Below are positions 16,085 to 24,354 of a stretch of 47,240 bases of DNA, piece by piece. This DNA is from Candidatus Sumerlaeia bacterium. GTDB lineage: Bacteria; Sumerlaeota; Sumerlaeia; SLMS01; JAHLLQ01. Within the stretch, counting starts at the first letter, position 1. Every line of letters begins with the position of its first letter. The notes below the pieces were generated by a model. It was not told where the DNA came from and searched no databases. It saw only the letters and a program-made list of their open reading frames with translations. The translations under genes and the position numbers were made by a program. The stretch covers positions 1 to 47,240 of the forward strand of contig JANQSL010000237.1 of assembly GCA_028284075.1 (NCBI GenBank), read 5' to 3'.

Positions 16085-17944
16085 CTACTCCGCCCCGCCA
16101 CCGGTACGTTCTCTCATGTACTCATCCAGATCAACATCCGCCGGTAAATTGATGCGCACGGGAGCCGGTTTCTCCACTTTCCCTCCAAATTCCCGGCCGA
16201 CCAGATGACGTGCCGAAAGCCGTCCTTTCTCCAGGGCATCGCCGGTCGACGAAGGTCTGTCCCCATGTTCCGGGAGATCACGCACGATATGGAGCGTCTG
16301 AGTGGGAAAGGCAAACTCAACACCCAGTTCCTTTGCAAGACGCAGAACGTCGAGGAAGAGACGGTGCCTCTCACGCAACTCGGTTCCCCAATCGGGCGCT
16401 TCAAAGAATACGTAGACCAAAATGTCGAGTGATGCCGGGCCAAACTCGTTAGCGTAGATGTGGTAATAGTCTTTACGGGTGTAAGGGTGCAGTCGAACGA
16501 TTTCACGAATGCCCTCGCAGAACGCCTCAATTTTTTGCGGTGGTGTGTCGTAGGTCAGTCCGAGGGTGGTTTTCCACCGGCGGTAGCGGCGCTCGCCGTA
16601 ATTGTCGACGAAGGAGGTGATCAGCGTGGAGTTGGGAACAGTAATCAGTGAATTATAAAAGGTGCGAATACGAGTGCTGCGCAGACCAACGGTCTCCACG
16701 GTCCCATCGACACCGTTTTCCAGAACCACCCAGTCACCCACGGAGAAGGGGCGATCGATGAGAATCGTGAGTGAACCGAAAATATTTGAAACCGTGTCTT
16801 TGGCTGCCAGAGCAAAGGCGAGGCCTCCAAGCCCGAGACCGGCAAGGAGACCACTGATGTTCACGCCGACGTTCGACGCGACGAACACAATGCCGAAGGC
16901 AACAACGAAGATCTTGGCCACGCGACCGACAAAGGGGACGATGAGATCGTCCATTTTTGAATCCGTGCGGCTCGCCTTTTCGACGAAGATCCGCTCTATG
17001 GCGTCGACGCCTTTGTAAGTTGCGAGAACAAAGCTGAGAGCTGCGAGAAACTTAACGGCCACAAGAAGCACGACCGAAACTCCGGTCGGCAGCATCAGGA
17101 GACCGAGGCAAAGAGCCCACGTTCCCGCCATCGCCAGAAGACCAAGAGGTTTAAGGGCGGATCGACGGTTTTCCTTCGAAACATCAATACCAAGTCTCTT
17201 TTCGATGAGATGGGAAATGAGTGTCAAAATAAACACAAAAAGCCGGTCCGCGGCGACGCCGAGAGCGACGAGCACAAGGAGACCAAGCCATTGCCATGTC
17301 TCCAGAAGGAAGCCCGTTTGCTTGAGGTTTTCCGGAACTTTCGACCGAACCCACTGGGCGGGGGTCAGAGAGACAGTGGTCTCAACGCCCTCGACAACGG
17401 AGCGGTCTTCAACGTAGCTCCACATCCTGTCGAGAGACTCGATGGTTTCCTCGCTGAACCTCCATTCACCTCGTTCATTCTTTTCGATCTCAATAATACC
17501 GATACCGGGAAAACGTTCAAAAACATAGTTGTCAGAGCCGGCTGCTTCCTTGTCGACTTCTTCGGTCTCCACATAGCGCACTCGGTCGAGCACGTTCTTG
17601 AGCGTCTTCGCAGCGTCGATTCTCTGGGCTTCGCTCATCAGGGAAAGCGTCCCCGAAAAGTCCATGGTCGCGATCCCGTTCGTTCCGATCGTGGGTTCGC
17701 GGCCGGTCCCGGGGTCGCCAAAAGACCTGAAGAAGGTCTCAAAGGTCTTTCCGGGAGACGAGAGACGGGGATCGGCTTCGCGGGTCTCCCCATTCTCGGC
17801 TCCCATCTCGTTGGCCGTGCCCTGTCCGATTCCGGGAGGCATCTGCGCGGCTGAAATACCGGTAAAGAAAACGAACAAAAGAACAAGCAGGCGGATGCCT
17901 GTTTGACAGAGCGGGGAGGTGGAAGTCGCGACAGGGTTTCTCAT
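16085..17944 (-). CDS. MscS-family mechanosensitive channel with large N-terminal domain
   Basis: About 619 residues from the ATG at 17944, which gives a clean signal peptide (RLLVLLFVFFTGISAAQ). An in-frame ATG at 17998 also exists; neither has a good ribosome site. A periplasmic domain of about 190 residues precedes roughly five membrane helices. The MscS core follows: pore helix LLAGLGLGGLAFALAAKDTVSNIFG, then the beta domain (RPFSVGDWVVLENGVDGTVETVGLRSTRIRTF and VPNSTLI), then the cytoplasmic alpha/beta vestibule ending FAFPTQTLHIV. MscS channels open under membrane tension to release solutes. Length and layout resemble the larger MscM/YbdG/YnaI-type members. It is one of three MscS-type genes within 5 kb. 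Confidence 0.92.
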   Translation of the reverse strand: MRNPVATSTSPLCQTGIRLLVLLFVFFTGISAAQMPPGIGQGTANEMGAENGETREADPRLSSPGKTFETFFRSFGDPGTGREPTIGTNGIATMDFSGTLSLMSEAQRIDAAKTLKNVLDRVRYVETEEVDKEAAGSDNYVFERFPGIGIIEIEKNERGEWRFSEETIESLDRMWSYVEDRSVVEGVETTVSLTPAQWVRSKVPENLKQTGFLLETWQWLGLLVLVALGVAADRLFVFILTLISHLIEKRLGIDVSKENRRSALKPLGLLAMAGTWALCLGLLMLPTGVSVVLLVAVKFLAALSFVLATYKGVDAIERIFVEKASRTDSKMDDLIVPFVGRVAKIFVVAFGIVFVASNVGVNISGLLAGLGLGGLAFALAAKDTVSNIFGSLTILIDRPFSVGDWVVLENGVDGTVETVGLRSTRIRTFYNSLITVPNSTLITSFVDNYGERRYRRWKTTLGLTYDTPPQKIEAFCEGIREIVRLHPYTRKDYYHIYANEFGPASLDILVYVFFEAPDWGTELRERHRLFLDVLRLAKELGVEFAFPTQTLHIVRDLPEHGDRPSSTGDALEKGRLSARHLVGREFGGKVEKPAPVRINLPADVDLDEYMRERTGGGAE

Positions 17945-18095
17945 GGCGCCGAAGCCAGCGGAGCAAACCTGCCGGGGCAATGGAGGAATCCCCGCCATTC
18001 AATTGAAAGATTGAAAAAGCACATGGCGAAACCCATTGCGAGTGTGTGGCATCCGTCGCCAAACTTGCGGTAACGAGACTGGGAATTGAGAGGTT

Positions 18096-18881
18096 ATGGG
18101 CCGGCATACACGCGATCTCAAAATACTTCTGGCAACAGAATCGCTCCAGGATGCAGAGGCGATTCGCAGCACACTACAGGATCATATTCCACGGGGAACC
18201 CGTCTCGACATACTGGATTCCCTGTCAGCGGTTCGATCACACCTCGCCCGGGAAGCGCGGTGGTACGATGCCGCTCTCGTTTCATGGAATCTGCAGGACG
18301 GACAGGGTTTTCAGCTGTTTCCGCCACTCCGGAACGCCTGCAAGACGCATGGCCGCAAAACGCCGGCGCTCTTTCTTGTAACGGGCATGGACCAGGGCTC
18401 GCCGGAAGACGTGAGCTCCATTCTGCGGCAACATCCTGAAATCATGCTCATCGAAAAGCCTTATTTCGTTGAAGAAGTGGGTTCCACGATTGTGGAGGCA
18501 GTCCTGCCGCATTCGCTTGACAGCGATGGCTATTACGGACTGCGTCTGGTTGACCTTATCCAGGCATACACATTTCCAAGACGCAGCGCGACGTTGCGTA
18601 TCTTCACTCCGGATCATCGTATTGGCGTCATTGCTCTGCGTGAAGGGCAGCTTGTTCATGCGGCGATTGGTGTGGAGCAGGGACTTGACGCGCTCGCGGA
18701 ACTGATGGCCACCCGGCGGGGAAGAATCCGCCTGGATCGCGGATGTACGACAGCACTTCGCACGATCAAAATTCCCACGGAACAGGCCCTCCTCTCTGTG
18801 GCTCGTCTGATCGATGAAGTTGAACGGGACTCGATGGCGGAAGACTCGACGCCGGAAAACGACACCGAATTCCGCGCGTGA
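18096..18881 (+). CDS. Pseudo-receiver plus PATAN (DUF4388) domain protein
   Basis: 261 residues. Residues about 7-130 fold like a response-regulator receiver, but the key positions are changed: the acidic pair after the first strand reads T-E, and the phospho-acceptor Asp is Ser (LVSWNLQDG, Ser63). The Lys of the EKP turn is kept. Residues about 145-215 (GLRLVDLIQAYTFPRRSATLRIF, then GVIALREGQLVHAAIG) match the PATAN/DUF4388 domain, often found with two-component and gliding or polarity proteins. It probably acts as a phosphorylation-independent signalling or docking protein. It is on the plus strand and converges with the second MscS gene, ending two bases from that gene's stop. Confidence 0.82.
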   Translation: MGRHTRDLKILLATESLQDAEAIRSTLQDHIPRGTRLDILDSLSAVRSHLAREARWYDAALVSWNLQDGQGFQLFPPLRNACKTHGRKTPALFLVTGMDQGSPEDVSSILRQHPEIMLIEKPYFVEEVGSTIVEAVLPHSLDSDGYYGLRLVDLIQAYTFPRRSATLRIFTPDHRIGVIALREGQLVHAAIGVEQGLDALAELMATRRGRIRLDRGCTTALRTIKIPTEQALLSVARLIDEVERDSMAEDSTPENDTEFRA

Positions 18882-18882
18882 A

Positions 18883-19770
18883 TCATTCAACCGGTGGAGG
18901 TTCCGGCAACGGTGAAGAAACCGCCTCACCAGTATACAGTCGAGTCAGAATTTGATGCTCCTGAGCAAACCGCTCGACCGGCAACACGACATGAACGCGC
19001 CATCGGGTCAGGTTAGTGTCGCTTTCCAGTGCGAAAACCCGCGATTTGGCGGTGGCATCCTCCGTGAGTTCAGGCCCGAGCGCCTGGTGCAAACGCTTTT
19101 CCATCATGGGTCTGGTCTCAGATCCGGGACGAGTCAGCGTTACTGCAAGAAGGTAACGGCTTTTGCTTCTTGTACACAAGCGAACCACACCACTGGTCAA
19201 GACACTGTTTGGCACGAGCAGCTCTTCTCCCCCGCTTAGTTGAACCACTGTCCGCAAGGTGCCGTGACGCTTGATTCTTCCTCTCTTTCCCTCCCATTCG
19301 ATAATGTGGCCGACCTGAAATGGTGCCTTGGAGGGATTGGGTCCTTGCGAAGCGGCCAGTATGAACCCCGCCAGGAGATCGCCAAGAAAATGGCGGCCAC
19401 CAAGTCCCAGGGCGATAAACGCTCCAATCGCTATCGGAGCGGCGAGATTAAGCAAAAGTGGAAGCACCACGAGATGTAACAGAAAAACGGCACCGGCCGT
19501 CGCCACAAACCCAAGAGCAGGCCAGTGCTCAAGAAAAGCAAGGTAGCGCATGAACAACGAACCCGCTCTTGTTTTCTGCCATGGAGCGTCGGTTGCCTTG
19601 AGCTTCCTGAGGTCTCTCAAAGCAGCGGAACCAATCCGCCACACAACGAGTAGCCCGATCAGCAGCACGACCAGAGTCAGGGAACCCGTTAGCGGCGAAA
19701 AAACTCTCCCGCCAAGGGGAATGGAAGGAACTATCAGGTATTCCCAATAGGTAATTAAGCTTCGTTCCAT
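18883..19770 (-). CDS. MscS-family channel, short form
   Basis: 295 residues. Three membrane segments (about 28-48, 83-105 and 108-140) lead into an MscS-type pore helix (IGAFIALGLGGRHFLGDLLAGFILAASQ). Next come the beta domain (FQVGHIIEWEGKRGRIKRHGTLRTVVQLSGGEELLVPNSVLTSG) and a short C-terminal domain. The pore helix departs from the usual Ala/Gly pattern, and the vestibule is shorter than in MscS. The start ATG at 19770 has GGCAGG upstream and follows the next MscS gene by only 20 bases on the same strand. The two are probably one operon and may form a mixed channel, which is inference. Confidence 0.85.
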   Translation of the reverse strand: MERSLITYWEYLIVPSIPLGGRVFSPLTGSLTLVVLLIGLLVVWRIGSAALRDLRKLKATDAPWQKTRAGSLFMRYLAFLEHWPALGFVATAGAVFLLHLVVLPLLLNLAAPIAIGAFIALGLGGRHFLGDLLAGFILAASQGPNPSKAPFQVGHIIEWEGKRGRIKRHGTLRTVVQLSGGEELLVPNSVLTSGVVRLCTRSKSRYLLAVTLTRPGSETRPMMEKRLHQALGPELTEDATAKSRVFALESDTNLTRWRVHVVLPVERFAQEHQILTRLYTGEAVSSPLPEPPPVE

Positions 19771-19790
19771 GACTGCCTGCCGGAGACGAG

Positions 19791-20909
19791 CTAGGTACCT
19801 TTCCCATCTCTGTTCAAAACACGGACGTCGAGAGGCGAAAGCGTGTCCAGGTGAACGTCACGCTGTGGGAAAGCGATCGTGATGTTGTTCTCACGGCAAA
19901 GTTCATCCACGCGAAAACGAATGTCGCTTTTGATGCGCCGTTGCTCGAGGAAGGACTCGACTGTGACCCAAAAGAAAATCATGAAACTGAGTGAACTGTC
20001 TCCGAACTCCTCGAAAAGAACAACCGGGTCAGGATCGCTGTCCACTCGGGGATGCTCTTCAACAGCCTGACGAAAGAGTTTCTCAAAAAGACGGGTGTCG
20101 GAGCCATAAGCAATACCTACGGCCACTTCTGTTCGGACCTGACGATCAGCGAAAGTCCAGTTGATGATTCTGCTCTCCAGCAATTGACGGTTGGGAACAA
20201 GAAGATCGACGTTACCAGGCATAACCAGCCGCGTGCTGCGCGGACCGATTTCCTCGACCTTTCCGTATTCGCCTTCGAGGTCAATCAGATCGCCTTCCCG
20301 TATTGGTTTCTCTGTCATCAGGATAATACCGCTGATGAAGTTTGCCAGCAGTTCCTGTCCTCCAAAGCCCGCGGCAATGGCAAGAGCGCCACCGAGAAAG
20401 GCGAAAATCGTAAGCGGAATACCGGCAAATTGAAGCGCCCACAGACCGAACACGGCGGACAGAAGAATATAGATGATCCGCTCAAGAAAAAGCGCATAGC
20501 TGCGTTGTACCCGGAACCGGGTAAAAAGACGCTTCCGGACCAAAGATGCGATCGTTCGGGCAACCCACAGCCCGAGCAGCAGCAGAATGAAGGCGACCAG
20601 AATTTTGAGCAGCGTCAGATTTGTTCCCTGTACTTGAAAAAAAGGGGTATTGAGGACCTTGTCGACAATGAGCACAGGGGTCGAGTCGGCACCGGCGGCT
20701 TCCAGGTCTTCCGCCAGGTTCCTCAGGAGATCACCGGATCCGTCCGACGTTGTGTCAGTCTCTGTGGTGGTGCCGTCGTCGATGCCGACCTGGCTGCTTT
20801 CCGAGCCCGGAGTCCCGGAAGGCTGCGGCAGTGCGCCACAGGGAAGCAGCAACAGGACAACTCCCGTCAGAAGAATTTTCAGCAAATCAAATCGAGATAT
20901 CGACAACAT
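19791..20909 (-). CDS. MscS-family mechanosensitive channel
   Basis: 372 residues from the ATG at 20909, chosen because it places the hydrophobic leader (LLKILLTGVVLLLLPCGALPQ) at the N-terminus. A GTG at 20984 would add 25 residues. A Ser/Thr/Asp-rich periplasmic stretch (about 30-65) precedes three to four membrane helices. The pore helix is IFAFLGGALAIAAGFGGQELLANFISGIILM, followed by the beta domain (PIREGDLIDLEGEYGKVEEIGPRSTRL, VPNRQLLE) and the vestibule ending ITIAFPQRDVHLD. All the usual parts are present, so a working channel is expected. It is the first gene of a pair with the short MscS gene and is divergent from the NtrC-type regulator, 114 bases apart. Confidence 0.92.
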   Translation of the reverse strand: MLSISRFDLLKILLTGVVLLLLPCGALPQPSGTPGSESSQVGIDDGTTTETDTTSDGSGDLLRNLAEDLEAAGADSTPVLIVDKVLNTPFFQVQGTNLTLLKILVAFILLLLGLWVARTIASLVRKRLFTRFRVQRSYALFLERIIYILLSAVFGLWALQFAGIPLTIFAFLGGALAIAAGFGGQELLANFISGIILMTEKPIREGDLIDLEGEYGKVEEIGPRSTRLVMPGNVDLLVPNRQLLESRIINWTFADRQVRTEVAVGIAYGSDTRLFEKLFRQAVEEHPRVDSDPDPVVLFEEFGDSSLSFMIFFWVTVESFLEQRRIKSDIRFRVDELCRENNITIAFPQRDVHLDTLSPLDVRVLNRDGKGT

Positions 20910-21023
20910 GACTGAATGCTTCTCCGGTGGTCTCCCGCCGCAAGACCAATCGGAGAAATTGACACAAATCAGTGGTTGTCCCACCGACTCTCATGGCATT
21001 TTTTTCACGAAGAGACGACAAAC

Positions 21024-22448
21024 ATGCCGGTAACACAGCAACAATCAGGTCCGTTGGACATGGCCGTCCTGCTACTCGACGATCAGCCGTTGGTAGTCGA
21101 AATGCTGAAATTTGTGCTCAAGCGCGAGGGCTGCAGGATCATTGAAGCCACGTCAATTGCAGAGGCCGAGGCCGCTCTCTCCACCGTTACGCCGGACGTG
21201 TCCATCGTCGACGTTTACCTTGGCGATGAAAACGGACTGGACTTTGCGCAGAAACTTCGTGACCGAGTCCCCGACTCGGGGATTATCGTTATCTCAGCCG
21301 AGGATACAGAGGCACTCGCGCGCAAGGCCCTCGACTCGGGCGCAGACAATTTTCTCTCGAAGCCGATCGTCCCGGATGCCCTGATCCTTGCGGTGTCCCG
21401 TCTTCGGGATTCCATCCGAGAGCGCCGGCGCGCGGATGATCTCGAGCTGGAGTTAAAGCACTCTCTCCGGCAAAGCATTTTCCCCGAAATTGTAACCAAC
21501 AGCGATGCAATGCTCGCGGTGTTGCGGCTTGTGGAGAAAGTCGGACCTCGTGATCTTTCCGTGCTTGTTTGTGGCGAGAGCGGTACGGGCAAGGAACTGG
21601 TGGCTCGCGCCATTCATCAGCAGAGCAAACGGGCGAAAGGCCCGTTTGTTGAACTGAACTGTGCCGCACTTCCTCCCAACCTTGTTGAGAGCGAACTCTT
21701 CGGACACGAGAAAGGTGCTTTCACGGGAGCAATTGCTTCACGCCCGGGCAAGATTCGCCACGCGAATGGCGGTACGTTTTTTCTCGATGAAATTGGCGAA
21801 CTTCCTCTGGAAATTCAGCCCAAGCTTCTGCGGGCTCTCCAGGAAAAGACGATTGTTCCCGTGGGAGGAAAGGAGGCGGTGTCCTGCGATTTTCGCCTCA
21901 TCAGCGCGACCAATCGTGACCTGGTGGAGGAAGTCAAGGCGGGCAGATTCCGAGAGGATCTCTTCTACCGAATCGCGGTGTTCCCCATCAAACTTCCCGC
22001 GCTTCGTGAACGACTGCAGGACCTGCAGCTCCTGCTGGATTTTTTCCTTCGGCAGGAAGGCCTCAACCAGCCCCGTATCCTCGAGGATGCATTGCGCATG
22101 CTCGTCGACTATCACTGGCCGGGAAACGTTCGCGAACTGAAGAATTTCGCTCAGGCCATTACATTATACGCGGACGGTTCGGTCATTTCACGCCACCATG
22201 TGGAAGAGTATTTTGGAACGAGACTGGGAGGCGGGACGGTCCCCCTTCAGTATGGCACCGCCACGGCAGGAGGAGTCCGTGGGGTCCGAAAATTGGACGA
22301 ACTCGAGCGGGAGGAGATTCTCTACGCACTCCAGCATTTCAGCGGTAATGTGGCAGAGGCGGCCAGAGCCCTCGGGATGGGAAGGGCGACTCTCTACAAG
22401 TACATCAAACGCCACGATATCGATCCTGCAAATCCCGCTTCAGTTTGA
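21024..22448 (+). CDS. Sigma-54-dependent response regulator (NtrC family)
   Basis: 474 residues from the ATG at 21024. Residues about 13-125 form a receiver with the phospho-Asp in SIVDVYLGDENGL and the Lys in FLSKPI. The AAA+ domain (about 155-395) has Walker A (GESGTGKE), the GAFTGA loop that contacts sigma-54, Walker B (GGTFFLDEIGE) and the arginine-finger region (FREDLFYRIAVFPIKLPALRER). A Fis-type helix-turn-helix ends the protein (NVAEAARALGMGRATLYKYIKRH). It activates sigma-54 promoters after phosphorylation by a sensor kinase. No kinase gene lies beside it, so it is an orphan here. Its end overlaps the convergent HATPase gene by nine bases. I found no clear sigma-54 promoter close by. 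Confidence 0.95.
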   Translation: MPVTQQQSGPLDMAVLLLDDQPLVVEMLKFVLKREGCRIIEATSIAEAEAALSTVTPDVSIVDVYLGDENGLDFAQKLRDRVPDSGIIVISAEDTEALARKALDSGADNFLSKPIVPDALILAVSRLRDSIRERRRADDLELELKHSLRQSIFPEIVTNSDAMLAVLRLVEKVGPRDLSVLVCGESGTGKELVARAIHQQSKRAKGPFVELNCAALPPNLVESELFGHEKGAFTGAIASRPGKIRHANGGTFFLDEIGELPLEIQPKLLRALQEKTIVPVGGKEAVSCDFRLISATNRDLVEEVKAGRFREDLFYRIAVFPIKLPALRERLQDLQLLLDFFLRQEGLNQPRILEDALRMLVDYHWPGNVRELKNFAQAITLYADGSVISRHHVEEYFGTRLGGGTVPLQYGTATAGGVRGVRKLDELEREEILYALQHFSGNVAEAARALGMGRATLYKYIKRHDIDPANPASV

Positions 22449-23033
22449 CACGGGAGCTGCAACAGGACCGGAGAGACGGAGTGTGGTTCCCGCTCCCGGT
22501 TCGTGGACGAAGAGAACCTCCTGCCAGCATCGGCATAATGCCAACAATCCAAGACCCCGCGGCTGAGCGCTGGAGATGAGCATGTCACGCTCCAACGGCG
22601 CTTCACAGCCGTTCACCGGGGCGGCTTTGAGACGCACCATGAATGGATCGGCCACGCTGGCAATGATTTGATAATCGAGGATTCGCAGGAATTCAATTTC
22701 CCGGCCCATGACCTCACGAGGATACGGAGAGGTGTTTCCTTCGATCTGGAGGCCAATCCCGGAGTCATTGATCTCAAGAGCCGTCAGCGGGTGTTGCCCA
22801 TTGGCCTGGCGTGTGCGATAAAAGGACAACCCTACGGTACCAACCCGGTTTGGGCCAGGTTCCTGGCTCAGAGCATTCCTGCAACCTTCGGCAACGGAAA
22901 GACGAAGAAAGGTCAGGGCATCTTCGTCGAGGCCCGGAATGGCTGTGATGTAAATTTCGCAGAGATCTTCAAGGATCGTTAGCGAATCAGAAACGGAAGG
23001 AACAGTAAGAGAATAAACCGGCGAACTCTTCAT
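22440..23033 (-). CDS. RsbW/SpoIIAB-like HATPase (anti-sigma factor kinase type)
   Basis: 197 residues from the ATG at 23033, which overlaps the TGA of the STAS gene (ATGA) with GGAGG directly before it. The GHKL ATP-binding boxes are present: the N box (LSVAEGCRNALSQE), the G1 box (EINDSGIGL) and the G2 box (PRGLGLLALCRCW). In B. subtilis RsbW and SpoIIAB, such kinases bind a sigma factor and phosphorylate a STAS antagonist. Here the span between G1 and G2 is about 65-70 residues, clearly longer than in RsbW, so the ATP lid is unusual. The cognate target is unknown; the ECF sigma gene at 29456 is not an obvious partner. Confidence 0.8.
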   Translation of the reverse strand: MKSSPVYSLTVPSVSDSLTILEDLCEIYITAIPGLDEDALTFLRLSVAEGCRNALSQEPGPNRVGTVGLSFYRTRQANGQHPLTALEINDSGIGLQIEGNTSPYPREVMGREIEFLRILDYQIIASVADPFMVRLKAAPVNGCEAPLERDMLISSAQPRGLGLLALCRCWQEVLFVHEPGAGTTLRLSGPVAAPVSN

Positions 23034-23350
23034 CCTCCGTAGGAATGCTTCGCTTCCTCGGCCGTCTCGTGAAGAGGGAAGAGCCGATCCAGTCTCATCA
23101 GGTCGAACGTCGAACGAAGAGGCTGCCTCATCGCGCATAACCGAATATCTCCACCTGACGCAGTGGCGCGTTTCAGCAAGATGATCAGAAAACCCAGGAA
23201 GGAACTATCGACGAAATCGACTTCTGTAAAATCGAGAACCAGTCGGGCGTTCCCCCTGGAAACATAGTCGAGCAATTCCTGACGAATTCCCTGGTTCTCG
23301 TCCAATTTGATCCGGGGACCAGGCAGTCCGACAACTTTGGGCTCTGGCAT
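23030..23350 (-). CDS. STAS-domain anti-anti-sigma factor (RsbV/SpoIIAA-like)
   Basis: 106 residues, one STAS domain. The conserved strand and phosphorylation site read LDFTEVDFVDSSFLG, with Ser49 at the place of SpoIIAA Ser58. In the family, the unphosphorylated form binds the HATPase kinase and frees the sigma factor or other client. It is translationally coupled to the HATPase gene that follows by a 4-base overlap, the usual arrangement for a partner-switch pair. No PP2C phosphatase gene is in the window, so the reset enzyme must be elsewhere. Confidence 0.87.
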   Translation of the reverse strand: MPEPKVVGLPGPRIKLDENQGIRQELLDYVSRGNARLVLDFTEVDFVDSSFLGFLIILLKRATASGGDIRLCAMRQPLRSTFDLMRLDRLFPLHETAEEAKHSYGG

Positions 23351-23550
23351 CTGCTTGTGACCTTACGTGCCGAGGGTGTGAATCCCGGCCTCATGGGAGA
23401 TAAGAAACTATCGGACCAATTGAATCCGGAATCCTGCGTACCGCCGGACAACTGATTTACCTAGACATACGAAAATGTACGCCGAGAGCAAGCGCGTTTT
23501 ACAGTCTCGGGACGAAACCTTTGTGTCGAAAAGAGAGTCCCGGTTCAATT

Positions 23551-24354
23551 TTATTCATCTTCGCTGGAGGGCATTTGAGCAGCCGCGGTTCCAATGTCCA
23601 CGGCCGGCACCACAACAGGGATGTATGGTTCCTCATTCCAGACATCAGATGAAAACCCCGGCTGAGAGTGAAGCAGAATAACTCCATAGAGCGTTCCGTC
23701 CGCTGAGAAAACCGGTACTCCCGTGCCTCCGGAGGCAAGTTCGGCGCTCGGAATATAGTAGGGCCGCGGCCGACGCACGATTCCCTGAATTTCGCCGGAC
23801 ATCAGAGCAGGTGTGCGTCGGGCAATCCGGCCCATGCGCGCTATGGAGAAGGCCTCGGACAACATCTCGGGTTCGGCGTTCCGGCTCAAATCGATAAAGG
23901 TGAAAGGGTCTTCAACATTCTCCTCCGGCACCAGAAAGGCCATATCCTGATCAGAATCCCTCAAAACGATTTTCGCCGGTATTTCAGTATTGTCGGCAAG
24001 AATATACTTCATGGACTTCACGCTGGCGGAGAAATCGAAATCCATTCCCGGCCGCCGCATGTTTTCATAGAGCCTGCTGGGATCCACTGAAGAGAGGGCG
24101 GTAACCACCGCGCCACTTTCGGAAATCACGATGCCAAGGGCTTCCTGCTTCTGCTCCTGAGTGGACTCACGACCGCCGTAGTTCACCTTGGTCTCAGAAA
24201 CAATTTCGATGGTTATGACGGCATCGCCGGAAGACTCGAGTATATCTCTCGCCATTTCGGCCAGATCGGCGGAAGCCGGCCTTGAAAAAACCAGCATGCA
24301 AATTGCACTGATTGTGATGGTGTGCCTCAATGTTTCAGTCCTTTCGATAATCAC
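23551..24354 (-). CDS. Secreted trypsin-like protein, predicted inactive (pseudoprotease)
   Basis: 267 residues starting at a GTG that overlaps the stop of the protease gene before it (GTGA). A signal peptide ends near PASADL. The body follows the trypsin/DegP order: GIVISESGAVVTALSSV at the place of the His loop, DSDQDMAF for the Asp, and ELASGGTGVPVFSADG for the Ser loop. Aligned with the neighbouring active protease, the His becomes Ser89, the Asp (137) is kept, and the Ser becomes Thr211. It is therefore unlikely to cut peptide bonds. There is no PDZ domain. Tight coupling to the active protease suggests a regulatory or substrate-presenting partner, which is inference. Confidence 0.8.
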   Translation of the reverse strand: MIIERTETLRHTITISAICMLVFSRPASADLAEMARDILESSGDAVITIEIVSETKVNYGGRESTQEQKQEALGIVISESGAVVTALSSVDPSRLYENMRRPGMDFDFSASVKSMKYILADNTEIPAKIVLRDSDQDMAFLVPEENVEDPFTFIDLSRNAEPEMLSEAFSIARMGRIARRTPALMSGEIQGIVRRPRPYYIPSAELASGGTGVPVFSADGTLYGVILLHSQPGFSSDVWNEEPYIPVVVPAVDIGTAAAQMPSSEDE

